This document shows, piece by piece, positions 42,657 to 53,872 of a stretch of DNA of 64,000 nucleotides. A model generated the notes under the pieces. It was not told where the DNA came from. It ran no database searches and worked only from the letters and a program-made list of their open reading frames with translations. The DNA is from Paralithodes platypus (lineage: Eukaryota; Arthropoda; Malacostraca; Decapoda; Lithodidae): the NCBI GenBank assembly GCA_032716605.1, contig CM064506.1, positions 16,441,779-16,505,778 on the forward strand, in the 5' to 3' direction. Made by a program: the position numbers and the translations under genes. Each line of letters starts with the position of its first letter. The first letter of the stretch is position 1.

Positions 42657-45463
42657 CTAGACCCTCTGCCTTAAAGCTATACATGGTAAGGAAGGTTCGT
42701 CTAGAGCAACTGACAAGTATCTAGACAGAAACGTATGATTAGACGCCCACAACTGCGTGGACGCTATGTCTTCAACTGAAAAAATTTCAGGAAACGTAAA
42801 GAGGCTGCCCATTTGCGTAAATCGTGGGCCCGACCCACAATGCCGGGATTACTTTCTTTAATGACTTCTACCAGAAGAGAGGCTAATCGCCGTTTAAGTA
42901 AGCGTTTACCCGTACTTGCTACCCATAAAGCACCTTGGGGGTTTCGAGGAGCTACTCTCAAATATTTGGTTAGAGCTTGCACTGGACATAAATTATGATG
43001 CACCTTTCCCCTTTTTAACGCCGGCACCGTGAACTCAGAAAACACGTGTGCACTATGCTCATTCTTGGCTACAAAACCTGGGGAGGGTGCAATGGAAATA
43101 CATTCATTAAGTCTACCAAACCTAAGACAATTAGGTGTGTTGCTCATCGCCGCCAGCTCAGACACTCTGTTTCCGGTGGCCAAAGCCAAAAGGAAAACCG
43201 CCTTTTTTAAGAGTAATGCAAAGTCTGCAGTATTTTGGTACAGACGAGAGTGAAGCAAAGACAAAGCTTTGTCCAGAGACCAAGTAGGCATGAGCTGACG
43301 GGGAGGTGGGCGGAGTTTAAAACATGCTCTCATAAAACCTGTTTCCTCCGCTACCGGTATGGAAAGACCTGTAAGGTCTAAAAAGGGCACTCTAATCGCA
43401 GTTAAGTGATTTTTTAATGTTACCACAGATAAACGTTTCTGCTCAAACAGATAATTCAAATAATTAAAAACTAATGCCACTGAGGGTACAGTTTGTTCTG
43501 TCCTAACGATCCAAGAAGTAAAGGCTTGCCAATGTGATTGATACTGTCGTTTTGTAGACTGAGTATATTGATTAAGTAATTTATTTGTCACATCTCTACC
43601 GTATGGTGCTAGCCACTTGGCCTCCTGAATGTCCATAATGCAAAAGTCAGCGAGGTCGCTAGGTTGCCAATCGTGTCTAAGTGGAAATACCCGACCGGGA
43701 GCGATACCGGGTCCGGGCACCACATTTTCAATTGCTGGTACCACAACTGCGCCGGCCACAGTGGCGCGATTAGCGAGACTAAGCCTCGATAATCTCGTAG
43801 TTTGTTCACTACGTGGCACATTAGTGACGCATCTGGCGGCGGAAACAGATAGATGGAGCTCCATCTGTTCCAGTCTGTCACTAGGGCGTCTGGCCCCCCT
43901 GCCGGCGTTTTCGCCCGGCGGGTGAGGTATAGAGGGAGTTTGTGAGTCTCCTCGGACGCAAAAAGATCCACTTGTGGATGGGAGAGCTCTGCAATCATTA
44001 GGTTGAAAATGGGTTGCTTGAGCTCCCATTCTACTGTCGTGCTCTGTCTCCGGGACAGAGCGTCTGCCCAGACGTTCGTTACGCCTGGGAGATAAGATGC
44101 GTGAAGATAAATATCTAGACTGTTGGCTAGAGCAAAAATCTCTTCCGACACGTTTAGCAACTTCCTTGACCTCGTTGACCCTTGTTTCTGAATACAGTGG
44201 ACTGCATTCAGATTGTCCATTCTGAAGGCCACCGACTTGCCCCGTAACGCCGGGCCGTGAGCCTGAAGGAAATACAAGGGGACTAGTAATTCTTTGACAT
44301 TGATGTGCGAGATTTCTAAGTGGGACCAAAGCCCCTGACCCTGGTGCCCCTGATTTGACTGAAATCCCCACCCTATTGTGCCTGACGCATCCGTGTCTAC
44401 CCATACCGTTGGTGGAGGAGAGGTCCATGACATTATTGAGTGCAATGTTTCCCTCTTCGCCCAGACCGCTAGTAAGGTGTGGATTAATTTCGGGATGGGC
44501 CATAATTTTCCCGCCGGTAAGAGCGGGAAATATTTGTTGCCTTTCAATATTAAGCGTTTTACTTTCAACCGGCCCAACTTGACAGTTAGTTGAATCCAGT
44601 TGTGAGAGCCGACCAGAGACTCCCAGACCCTTCGCGTCGTAGTCAGACTGTGAAGAAACCTGAACAGTTTCCTGCGAAACCTGTTGCGATTGTCCACACT
44701 CTGACTCAGAGTGAGAGCGGCGGTGTCCCAGACCAGCCCTATCCACTGAATTACTCGTGAGGGCACAAGGTTTGACTTTACCAGATTTACCTTGAACCCT
44801 AGAGTTTTGACATGATTTAAAATTATATTGACATGTTTTATGCATAATTGTTGTGTCTCTGCCACCACCAGCCAGTCGTCCAGATACCACAACACTCTGA
44901 TCCCCTGTTTTAACAATGGCATCAGGGCTTGCCGGACTAGTTTTGTGAATAATCGAGGTGCCAGGTTCAAGCCGAACGGCATCCTCTGAAAAACAAAATT
45001 TTGGTGCCTGATCCGTAAGGCCAAAAACCTTTGAAATCTTTTGTTGACCGATACGTGCCAATAGGCGTCTGTCAGGTCTAGTGAACACATCCAACCTCCC
45101 GGCGGAAGTGTTAGCCTGATTTGGTGTACTGTTAACATTCTGAAAGATTCGTTGTGAATGTGAAGATTCAGGTAAGACAGGTCTACGACCGGCCTCATCT
45201 GAACACTGTCCCTTTTGGGAACCAAAAATAGTTTGGACGTGAATACAGGGTAATTTGGGGGGACCGGGATGATGACATTCTTGGCAATCATTTCCTGGGC
45301 TAGTGACTCCACCTCTAAAGAAACAAAATTCGCCGTTGTCGGCTGACGTAATCGAGGTCGCCGGAGCCACTGCCAAGTGATGCCTTTGCGTGCCACCATC
45401 CGTGCCCAAGTGTTTAACGGCCATGCTTGGTGACACGTTCGGAACGACCCAGTTAGCAGACAA
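42657..45463 (-). pseudogene. X1 tyrosine recombinase, frameshifted before the catalytic tyrosine
   Basis: Open from 45463 down to TAG at 42764 (899 codons). The first about 620 codons are an overlapping reading of the RT-RNase H region. The enzyme proper starts near GRDVTNKLLNQYTQSTKRQY. It has AFTSWIVRTEQ, ALVFNYLNYLFEQKR, LATGNRVSELAAMS (first Arg) and GRAHDLRKWAASLRF (His, second Arg). Then FFQLKT-stop: one base fewer than X2 in the T run near 42784 shifts the frame. In the next frame the tail VEDIASTQLWASNH, TFLSRYLSVAL (with the tyrosine) continues to TAG at 42657-42659. So one indel removed the nucleophile. Confidence 0.8.
43609..45399 (-). CDS. X1 reverse transcriptase-RNase H
   Basis: 596 codons from the first ATG; the frame is open upstream without ATG, so translation may begin elsewhere. 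RT: LFLVPKRDSVQMRPVVDLS, CSLDLTDAYWHVSV, RMPFGLNLAPRLFTK and catalytic WYLDDWLVVAE near residue 165. RNase H: VWVDTDASGTIGW, VKELLVPL, AFRMDNLNAVHC and VWADALSRRQS, which hold the acidic residues. The last about 130 residues include YLFPPPDASLMCHVV and LWPAQLWYQQL, the position of the Dam-like domain in DIRS pol proteins. No lesion visible. Product copies the element RNA. Confidence 0.9.
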   Translation of the reverse strand: MVARKGITWQWLRRPRLRQPTTANFVSLEVESLAQEMIAKNVIIPVPPNYPVFTSKLFLVPKRDSVQMRPVVDLSYLNLHIHNESFRMLTVHQIRLTLPPGGWMCSLDLTDAYWHVSVNKRFQRFLALRIRHQNFVFQRMPFGLNLAPRLFTKLVRQALMPLLKQGIRVLWYLDDWLVVAETQQLCIKHVNIILNHVKTLGFKVNLVKSNLVPSRVIQWIGLVWDTAALTLSQSVDNRNRFRRKLFRFLHSLTTTRRVWESLVGSHNWIQLTVKLGRLKVKRLILKGNKYFPLLPAGKLWPIPKLIHTLLAVWAKRETLHSIMSWTSPPPTVWVDTDASGTIGWGFQSNQGHQGQGLWSHLEISHINVKELLVPLYFLQAHGPALRGKSVAFRMDNLNAVHCIQKQGSTRSRKLLNVSEEIFALANSLDIYLHASYLPGVTNVWADALSRRQSTTVEWELKQPIFNLMIAELSHPQVDLFASEETHKLPLYLTRRAKTPAGGPDALVTDWNRWSSIYLFPPPDASLMCHVVNKLRDYRGLVSLIAPLWPAQLWYQQLKMWCPDPVSLPVGYFHLDTIGNLATSLTFALWTFRRPSG

Positions 45464-45530
45464 GGGTTCGCCGGCTGTTCTACCCTCGGTTCCTCCGGCC
45501 TTAAGGTAGGCGCCGGGAGTGAGAGAGACT

Positions 45531-48149
45531 TTAGTTTTTTGATGGTGGGGTTGGTGCTGGACGCTTCGTCGGCTGGCTGGTGTTGGCCGAAGACTGGCCC
45601 TGACCTGGTTTATGTTGGCCGCGTCCTCTCTGACCTGAAAACCTACTCTGTCTATGCCTGAACTGACCCTGGGGGGAGTGGGAGGACTTAGGCGGAAGAA
45701 AAGGTTTAGATCCCCCTGGCTGAGCTTTAGTAGTAGGCCTGGGTTTGGGGAAGTTAAATGCAGGTTTCTTAGAAGGGGTGGGACTGTGCTTAACGGCCTG
45801 TGCCATATTGAACACTGTTCGCCACACTTCAGGGGTCATTAAAGAGGGAGTAAGCACTGGTGACATAACCACCTGATTAGCAATGCGATCAGGTAGCTTG
45901 CGAACTAACGACATCCTAAGATCTTGTCGTGCTCGTACCGCCTCAAGCAAGGCGGTACGTATGTCACCCAAGGATTGGATTGATGACTGAAGAATCAGTC
46001 GCCGGGATAACTCAACCGATCTTCGAGCATCCGCATCTGCGATTGCCTGAGTGGACCGTAGTAAAGACTTAGCCACCTGCTGAGATACTATGTACTGCGA
46101 GAACAGGCGAAAAGCTTTTCCCCGTAGCCTAAATTCTCTGTCTAGGTGAGTAGGGGTAGGGGTAGTGAACGGGTCCTTCAGCTCACAAAGATTAATCTTA
46201 GGGGCAGCTAGAAATGAAAACAAAGCTGACGGGACTCCGCCGGCAGAACCCACCGGCATGGAGAACCATGAATGAGTATCCTGAGGTATCTGGTGGGAAG
46301 ATTTAGAAGTGAAAGTGGTTGCAAAGTTTTGAGCCTCTACCTCCCAATCTACCCAAGGTCCTGGTCCCAACTGTCCCACCTTCAAAACTGGATTAGCTGC
46401 GTCGTCTGTGACGGTCTGTAAATCTAGTTCAGGAGTGAGGGCTGACAGAGTCTTAATATCATTAAACCCATCCAGCTTAGACCAGTCTGAAAATAGTTTT
46501 GAAGCTGAGGCAGGGGGTAAAGCAGGCTTAGAAGCATACACAAAATAATCTTGATGATAATAACTAGGTATAGCCTTGATGTTTACGTCCAGAACATTAC
46601 CCAAAGTATCCACGGCCCTTAATTTCTTTGACTTATTGCCCTGGATGACCCACTCACGTGGTACTGGGAGTTCCCCTGACAAAGTAGGTTGGGCAAGCTC
46701 TGGTTTAGAGGAGTTCAAAAGAACCCATGACTCGTCTGGCCCATAAAGTAAGGGCATAGCTACCTTTCTAAGAGGCGCTTTGTCTAGAGGGGGTGGATTG
46801 ACATCCATTATGACCCTGACATTTGAAGTTGTCAATGCCGCCGTAGCAGGCCTAGTGATCCCTGAGGTTAACAGAGTGGGAGGGTTAGGGATCTTAGATA
46901 AATCAATCGAAGTCATCAGAGGCCGTACCGTAGAACTTGTCTTGGGAGCCCCCAAGTCCATTGTGGGGTTTTCCTGTTGTTGACCAAAAAATTTAGATAA
47001 AGCATGAGTAAGCAGCCCATTAATTTCTTGTGCCGTAACAAACTGGTTTGATGAAGAACTTACAGGTGAATCATTAGTATCCTGTGCGGCGTCCAAGCCT
47101 GAGCCTGACCCTTGTCCTTCCATCTCCGAAATTATAGAAACTTCGTCTTTCTCCTCCTGATCCTCCTGAGAAGACCCCGCCGAGGCAGGGGTACCTTGTT
47201 GCCAAGATAAGTCTGGGATAGAGGATGGGATCGCCGCATCCCTGTGGACATCGGCTACTGTGTGACTCGTTTGAGTCGGACGTGGGTGATCAGACCCTGG
47301 TTGAGCAAACCGCCAAACACCGAGGCCCTGGCCTACGCTCTCTTGAGAGTCTGAAACATTCTCAATTACTGAACCCCCTGAACTTTCCAATTCCAGGGTT
47401 AAAATATTAAGTGGCAAATCCTCTTTTGGGACAGGCACTGCACTGGACTCTTGGGCCTTAACACAAACTCTGTCTGGGGTAGAGGTACGATGAGATGCAC
47501 TAGAAGTTGGTGAATGTCGAGAGGACTTCCGTTTATGTGAATCCTTTTTAGAGGATTTATGGCTACGGTGTGACCGCGAACTATTCTTAGATCTAGAGGA
47601 ATCCTCGCTGTGACCACTGGTGGAACCTTCCGTCCTACTCTTCTTACTCGCCGGTGAAGAGGCACGACTAGATGACTGGTGTCTAAGAGGAGACCTAGAC
47701 CGGGATCTCGCCCGAGACGAGGAGGCGGATACCGGGGGTGTAGGCTCTCTTGGGCGTTTAGGTGTAGCAGCAGAGGATACAGAACCCTGACCAGTCTCCG
47801 CCGGCTTAATACTCGTGACTCTAGAGGAACGTTTAGGGGGAGGGTGTTCGGAGAGCAATCTATCCCAAAGTGGGACGTTGTCACATTGAAGTGATTTATG
47901 TGCAACAATGGTAGTGTAGGCTGACATCTGTTGCCTAACCTCTCTCAACGCTACCACCGCGGTCTTATCATTATCACAAAGGACCTTTAAAGCTAATTGG
48001 GAGCAAAAAGAACAATTACGCATAACCCAGAGACCCCTTGAACGGTCTAGACATTTAAGACACCTTATGCAACGGGTATGCGCAAAAATAGGGATACCAG
48101 CACAAGCAGGGGTAGTGCACTAAGCAAAAACTGGGGCCACGGTAGCCAT
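45531..48149 (-). pseudogene. X1 gag with an early stop
   Basis: Start placed at ATG 48149 by comparison with X2; codon 9 is TAG (48120-48122), after which the frame is open for about 860 codons. N terminus Cys-rich (CIRCLKCLDRS, then CSFCSQL). Then a Ser/Arg/Lys region (SSSRASSPASKKSR; HRSHKSSKKDSHKRKSS), an acidic middle, and a conserved core (KAPLRKVAMPLLYGPDESW; LDREFRLRGKAFRLF; LEAVRARQDLRMSLV). The C terminus is Gly/Arg/Gln-rich (RFSGQRGRGQHKPGQGQ). An internal start at 48023 is possible but would drop most of the Cys-rich part. Role: RNA packaging. Confidence 0.8.
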
Positions 48150-48559
48150 GACAGAGACTGGTGGGAGGAAACTACCGCCGGGTCTGTATTGGTCCGCCGG
48201 AGCTCAGCTCTGGAAAAAAAGAAAATTTCCAGGAATTAATGCTCATAAGGTTAACCCAACATGTTCGCACACAAGTGTTAATAACCCGCCGGGTAACGAG
48301 ATGTAATGGCACAAACACAGCTCGCTACGCGGTCGGGTTCAGAAAATCTAAACAAATCTTTTGTTAAAGAAAGTGAAGAATACCCTCTGATATAATATAA
48401 TGGTCCAGCATGGTGCTTATAGTCTCTTGGTGGTGGTGACTGTCTCAAGATTCAATTTTGTAACAAAGCAACCCCCCATAAAGACGCCGGCCCTTGAAAT
48501 ATTTTAGTAGAATAGCACAGGGCAGGATGATACGAGATCTGATGTCTAACGAATTGTCA

Positions 48560-48850
48560 CAAAAGATCGCCGTAAGTTAGAAGGCGGCGATACCTACTTG
48601 TATCACTAAATTAAGTGGTTAAATCGAAATCGAATTTTGTAAATTCCTTAGTTCCTCCACCTAGGAGCACCCGCCGGGTGAGAAGAATCGATATATTAAC
48701 CTAATTTGAACCTTCAATCGCCGTAAGAGTAAAGGCGGCGATACACATAGTATCACTAAAATGGATTGGTTAACTAACTGAAAGACATAAGTCGTTCATC
48801 CCACCCTACCCAGGTGCACCCGCCGGGTGAGATGTCCAAACGTTAACCCC
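48560..48850 (-). repeat. Two tandem 151 bp units with TCGCCG stem-loops in the X1 leader
   Basis: Each unit has TCGCCGTAAG...GGCGGCGATAC, then TATCACTAAA, then GCACCCGCCGGGTGAGA. Units start at about 48567 and 48718. X2 keeps one such stem-loop near 62420. Confidence 0.7.
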
Positions 48851-49244
48851 ATAAGTTCCTGTCCCCACTTCTTTGTAAAAGATCGCCGGGGAGGAAAGCC
48901 TAAAACAACAGCTAGGTTTTTCAAGTGGTTTTTGTAAAACCGGGTAGAAAAACTACATAACGTATGTCCGCATGAACAACGTTTTATAGATGGGAACAGC
49001 CATCCCGCCGGGAATCAAAGGAGGCCTGAAACCAGGCATCCACAGAGACGCAGTCCTGGAGAGCCACAGACACCCCAACGCCGGGGAAACAAGCCAGTGT
49101 TAACAACCACGTGTGGCCCAACACGGCTCGCGGCCGGGATTTTCATGGTGAAACCGAGAAAACCCCGCCGGAAGGCAACCCACCCTGAACAGACACCATC
49201 TGAACAACAAGAGACACGAGGAGAGCCACGCACGACAACCCCAA

Positions 49245-49345
49245 GGTCACTCCATAATCCGTGGAATTAGCCAATACACAACTAAACCAGGAAACAATTA
49301 TAGTCCGAGGAATTAGCCAATACACAACTAAAACCCGGATACACA
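49245..49345 (-). repeat. X1 leader minisatellite, two units
   Basis: Plus-strand GGAATTAGCCAATACACAAC occurs twice (about 49263 and 49311) with a related spacer. X2 carries three or more. Confidence 0.7.
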
Positions 49346-49922
49346 TGACACAGTAGGGCATATTTATCAATAATAAACAATAACACTAGTACATGTGGCA
49401 AAGCTACGAGCGGCTGGCTAGGCCTAGGTAGACGGCATAATAAAAGTTGAAATATACACAAACACTGGAAATATCACAACAGGAACCACAGCCAACACAC
49501 CACCGTAGCACAAACTTCCGACCAAGGGAAGACTGACTCGGGACCCAGAAAAAACTTCACTAAGTGAAGAAAAATACGCTGGGAACGTCAGAAACAAAGC
49601 TTACCTCATCAGAAAGATAAAAGGCAGCACTAACTAACGCGTAGTGAAAGCCGCCTGCATCACAAACTAACTCAGCTGTGAAAAAGTTCACATGTCCACA
49701 ACGGGACCACGAGGGTACATCCGAAATAGATGCCCCATACACTCGACCCAAAATACACTGCACTGCAGGCAACCAGCCCAGGACACTCCTGCTACGCCTA
49801 TCCTAACCTTACTCGATACATCCTGGAGTAAACAAATGAGAAAAAACTCACTAGGGACGCCACGAATGCGGAACTAGCGGAGCGTGGGGAGGCACGTCCG
49901 GGCAGGCTGAACGCAGAGCAGA

Positions 49923-50233
49923 GAAGGAAGAATGACGCCTGAATCAGCGTCTGGTCAGAGATCCACACAAGTACATCCACGATATGATGGAAAGCTTATT
50001 GGATAGTTATTCTTATTTTCTTTTTGTTTTTATTTTTTACGAAGTTTTTTCGTAGTGAGAACCCAATTCATAATGACTGAAGCCATGAGTGAGGTCGCGT
50101 GCGCTCATGATGAAGGCTCCTCAGTTTTTAAATGCTCTGCGCGGTAGATTCAAAACTACGGCGGATTAGTGTTTGAAGAGGATGCCTTATGTAATAGGCA
50201 TGTTCGTCAATGATGGAGGGGCCACTAATAAAT
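49923..50233 (-). repeat. X1 5' inverted repeat
   Basis: Reverse complement of 41598-41909, ending ATTTATTAGTGGCCCC on the element strand. Confidence 0.85.
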
Positions 50234-50249
50234 TAGCCTACTTGTTAAA

Positions 50250-50492
50250 CCAAAATATCCATATGACCATCCATTCATAACACTTGTACCAGAAGTGTTC
50301 TAAATAAACTGCTGCTGACTGTTGAGTGAGACAACTTCAAATTTAACTTTCTACCACATTTGTCACAGTCATCTTGGGACTTGTCTTCGTCATGAGCTAA
50401 GTAGTCTTTCTTGAAAATATAATTTACACCGCACACCTAAGTGATAATAAGTGGTGAGTGAGGTTGCTCTTTATGCAGAATATTTTACCACA
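50250..50492 (-). pseudogene. Degenerate zinc-finger continuation cut by X1
   Basis: Past the TAA at 50493 the same frame reads CGKIFCIKSNLTHHLLSL, a finger. A shifted frame then reads IFKKDYLAHDEDKSQDD and CDKCGRKLNLK, echoing segments inside the main array (for example KKDFTRHLAEAH and SQGDKEKCGEELNMK). Stops and frameshifts break it. X1 begins 17 bp further on. Confidence 0.6.
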
Positions 50493-53429
50493 TTAGGCAT
50501 ACTTAAACTTCTTTTGTAAATTAACTACTGCTGAGTTTTGAGGGAGATGACTCTTAAAATATTCACTTTTCACCATATCATTGTCATCCTGGGACAAGTC
50601 TTCTACATGAGTTTCTACCATGTGCTGAGTGAAATCTGGCATTTTATGAAACTGCTTACCACACACAGCACACTCGTACTTAATTGATGCTAAGTGGTGA
50701 GCGAGGTCGCTTTTTAAGTGGAACATTTTACCACATTCATTACACTTGTACTTTTCTAAATGAGCTGCAGTTATGTGCAGAGTCAAGGCATTCCTAAAAC
50801 GAAACTTTTCACCACATTCTTCACACTCATACTTGTTGTTTAAATGAACTTTTGCCATGTGTTTTATAAGACGGCTCTGGAATTTAAACTCTTCGCTACA
50901 TTTATCACACTTGTACTGGTACTTTGTTTCTGAATGCACATTATGCGCTGTTGTCAAGTGCTTAATGAGGGGCTTCTTGAAACTAAAACCTTTACCACAT
51001 CCATCACACTTGTACAGGTAAGCAAAATGCTCTGTTGCCAAGTGTTCAGTGAGGAGAGTCTTCAAGAAAAAACCTTTACCACACCCATCACACTTAAACG
51101 GGTGATCAAAATGGACGCTTGCCATGTGCTTATCGAGGAGTGATTTAAGGGAAAAACCCTCATCACATTTATCACAGTTGTACATGTATTCTAAATGCAC
51201 ACTTGCCAAGTGTTGAGAGAGAAAGTTCTTCAAACGAAAACTTTCACCACATCTATCACACTTGTATAGATAATCTAAATGCACTCTTTCCAAGTGTTGA
51301 GAGAGGAGAATATGCATATGAAATACTTCACCACATTTATCACACCTGAACTTACCTTCTGAATGCACTGTTGCCAAGTGTTGACAGAAAAGATTCTTGA
51401 CACCAAAAGTTTCACCACAATGATCGCACTTATATTTGTCTTTTACATGAGCATTTGCCGAGTGTTGAGTGAGGTGGCTCTTAATACGAAACTTTTTACC
51501 ACATTCATCACACTCAAACTTGCCTTTTGAATGATCTGCTTTTAAGTGTTGCTCGAAGTCTGCCCTAATATTGAAAGTTTCACCACATTTATCACACTTG
51601 TACCAGAAGTGGTCTTCTAATGCTGATTGTTGAGTGACAAGTTTCTTCATATTTAACTCTTCACCACATTTTTCCTTGTCACCCTGGGATGCGTCTTCTA
51701 CATGAGCTTCTGCTAAGTGGCGAGTGAAGTCTCTCTTATGATGAAAATGTTCACCACACCCAGTACACTTGTAACTAAGTGATGCCAAGTGTTGAGCGAG
51801 GTTGCTCTTTAAACGGAACATTTTACCACATTCATTACACTTGTACTTGTCTTCAAAATGAGCTGCTACTAAGTGCCGGTTCAGGTGTTGCAGAAAACGA
51901 AACTTTTCACTACATTCATCACACTCGTACTTCTCTTCTGAATGTATTTTTGTCAAGTGTTCAGAGAGTTGAGTCTTGAAATGAAAGCTTTGACCACATT
52001 CACATTTGTACATCCTTTTCAAGAAAGTCAACACAGGAAACCGTTCACCGCATCCATCACATTTGTACTTCTTTTTCAAGGGGGTTCCTACTGAGTAGTG
52101 AATGAGGTGTTTCTTGAAGCAAAATTTTGTATCACATTCAGTACACCTGACATTCTTTTTTAATTGAACTACTCCTGACTTTTCACCACATCCATCATTG
52201 TCATTCTGGGAATTGTCTACTGCATGAGCTTCTTTTAAGTGCTGAGTGAAGCCTTTCTTATAATGAAACTTTTCACCACACACAGCACACTTGTACTTCT
52301 TTGATGTTAAGTGGTGAGCGAGTGCACTCTTTAAGCGGAACATTTTACTACATTCATTACACTTGTACTTGCGTTCTACATGAGCTGCTGCTAAGTGCCG
52401 AGTCAGGCGTTTCTTAAAAGGAAACTTTTCACCACATTCATCACACTCAAACTTGTTGTCTGAAGAAACTTTTGCAAAGCACAATTAATTCTGTTTATGT
52501 TTAACATAGTCGATGCTCCTATCAAAGCGCTCACTGCATACATGACACTCCCACAATGAATGAACTTCCATATAATGCTGTTTGAGTTCGATCAACCAAC
52601 CAAACCGTTGATCACACACTTCACATACATATTTCTTCCCATCTTCATGAGCTATAAGAGAGTGTTGGGAGAGGGTTTCCTTGCTACCAAAATGCTTCCC
52701 ACATTTATCACACTGATTACCATTAACTTCTGTGGTGACTGAGTGTGAGGCGTCTTGCTCATAACTCTTGTTGGCACTCTCAGTACCGATGATTGAGGGT
52801 GAGGCGTCTTGTTCATAACTCTTGTTGGCACTCTCAGTACGGGTGATTGAGAGCGAGGCATCTTGCTCATAACTCTTGTTGGCACTCTCAGTACCACTAA
52901 ATGTCAGTGGTTGGGTACAGCCATGTTTTAGTACAGGTACCTCAACATTTACAATTACTTCCACCTTATCATTAATAACAGTTACCACATCACTATCCAC
53001 AACATTCACTACACACATAACTAGATTCTTATTCTGATTATCATTAATTACTGAGGTTGAAGGTGCTTTCACATTACTCTTGTTGGCACTCTCAACACTG
53101 ATACATTCAAGTGGATCAACTTCCACCATATTTTCAACACAGCCCATGACATTTATATTGTATGATTCTATATTCTCATACTCTTCAGAGTGAAAAATTT
53201 CTTCTTCACATTTGATATCCTCAATGTCAAAAATTTCTTCACACTTTATCCCATCTCTAAACTCTTCCACTTTACACATAGCACTGCCAGGTTTGTCAAA
53301 GGCCAGGGGATCCTCCTCATATTGTGAATTATATTCACTCTCCAACTTGACAACTGATCCACCTTCCATTATTTCACTTTGACTTTTATCCAAATAAATG
53401 TTAAAACTTATGGCACTTTTCCACTTCAT
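50493..53429 (-). pseudogene. Long C2H2 zinc-finger protein with an internal stop
   Basis: One frame of about 978 codons, split by TAA at 52485-52487 into 314 and 663 codons. First part: acidic, with VKLE/IKCEE-type short motifs, a threefold 18-residue repeat (ESANKSYEQDAS), then fingers (QCDKCGKHFGSKETLSQHSLIAH; YVCEVCDQRFGWLIELKQHY). The stop falls in the third finger. Second part: about 21 finger units C-x2-C-x12-H-x4-H, of which about 16 keep all ligands; several lack the last His. Start is ATG 53429, or the better-placed ATG at 53369 (MEGGSVVKLE). Such proteins bind DNA and usually regulate transcription. No intron is obvious, though an AG acceptor-like TTTCTTCAG lies just after the stop. 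Probably a host gene copy gone dead; readthrough or splicing around the stop cannot be excluded. Confidence 0.75.
52742..52903 (-). repeat. 54 bp coding minisatellite, three units
   Basis: Encodes TESANKSYEQDASxSxxx three times. The units are almost identical at DNA level, suggesting recent expansion in the linker of the zinc-finger gene. Confidence 0.8.
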
Positions 53430-53872
53430 ATACGGTGCATAGGCCTATACATAATCATCCAAGAAAATCATAGGCGTGATAATAAGTGGTAAGAATGTAA
53501 GAAATCGGAAGTCTGCAGAAAGCAGCTTGCCCTACACAAGACAGAGCCACTTCACACCCAACTCATAGCCACATACTTGTTGCTTCTTTATGATGACCGA
53601 CAGCCACTGTAGACCTGGAATAACACCAAACATTACATTTGTACTAAAATTATCTGATCACCTCCCAGTACATTCTAGGACATATATTGTGGTCTTAACT
53701 TATAAAATCTATTCCAAACTTAATTGAATCTTTTCATTACCCAATACTGCACTTACATTTTGAAGGTTTGTGTGTACTGTTCAAATGTTCATGTTGATCC
53801 AGGATTAGTGTCTTAGTGTGTACAACAGTTATTTTTACCACAATATTTACAAGGGAGCGTGTAGGCTACTCT
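53430..53872. other. AT-rich DNA upstream of the zinc-finger gene
   Basis: Possible promoter or 5' exon region; no clear TATA or repeat was recognised. Confidence 0.4.

Larger units (their letters stand above)
48150..49922 (-). other. X1 leader (5' untranslated region)
   Basis: About 1.8 kb rich in CCGCCGG words (many occurrences, for example near 48178, 48286, 48669, 48818 and 49004). It has stem-loops, a 151 bp tandem pair (48560-48850), a minisatellite (49245-49345) and the hairpin CTTCACTAAGTGAAG (49554-49568). Directly before gag the minus strand reads CTTTTTTTCCAG, a good splice acceptor. Confidence 0.6.
41558..50233 (-). mobile_element. DIRS element X1
   Basis: 8.7 kb, ends ATTTATTAGTGGCCCCTCC (5', at 50233) and AGTCAAACCTATA (3', at 41558). 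Order on the minus strand: inverted repeat, leader, gag, RT-RNase H overlapped by the recombinase frame, internal complementary region, inverted repeat with terminal hairpin. No target duplication is evident, as expected. It lies against zinc-finger-like remnants at its right end. Confidence 0.9.

Noticed and set aside
52485..52487. Internal TAA of the zinc-finger gene as programmed readthrough
   Set aside because: A second stop, degraded fingers beyond it and missing ligands in several fingers make pseudogene decay simpler; no readthrough context could be shown.
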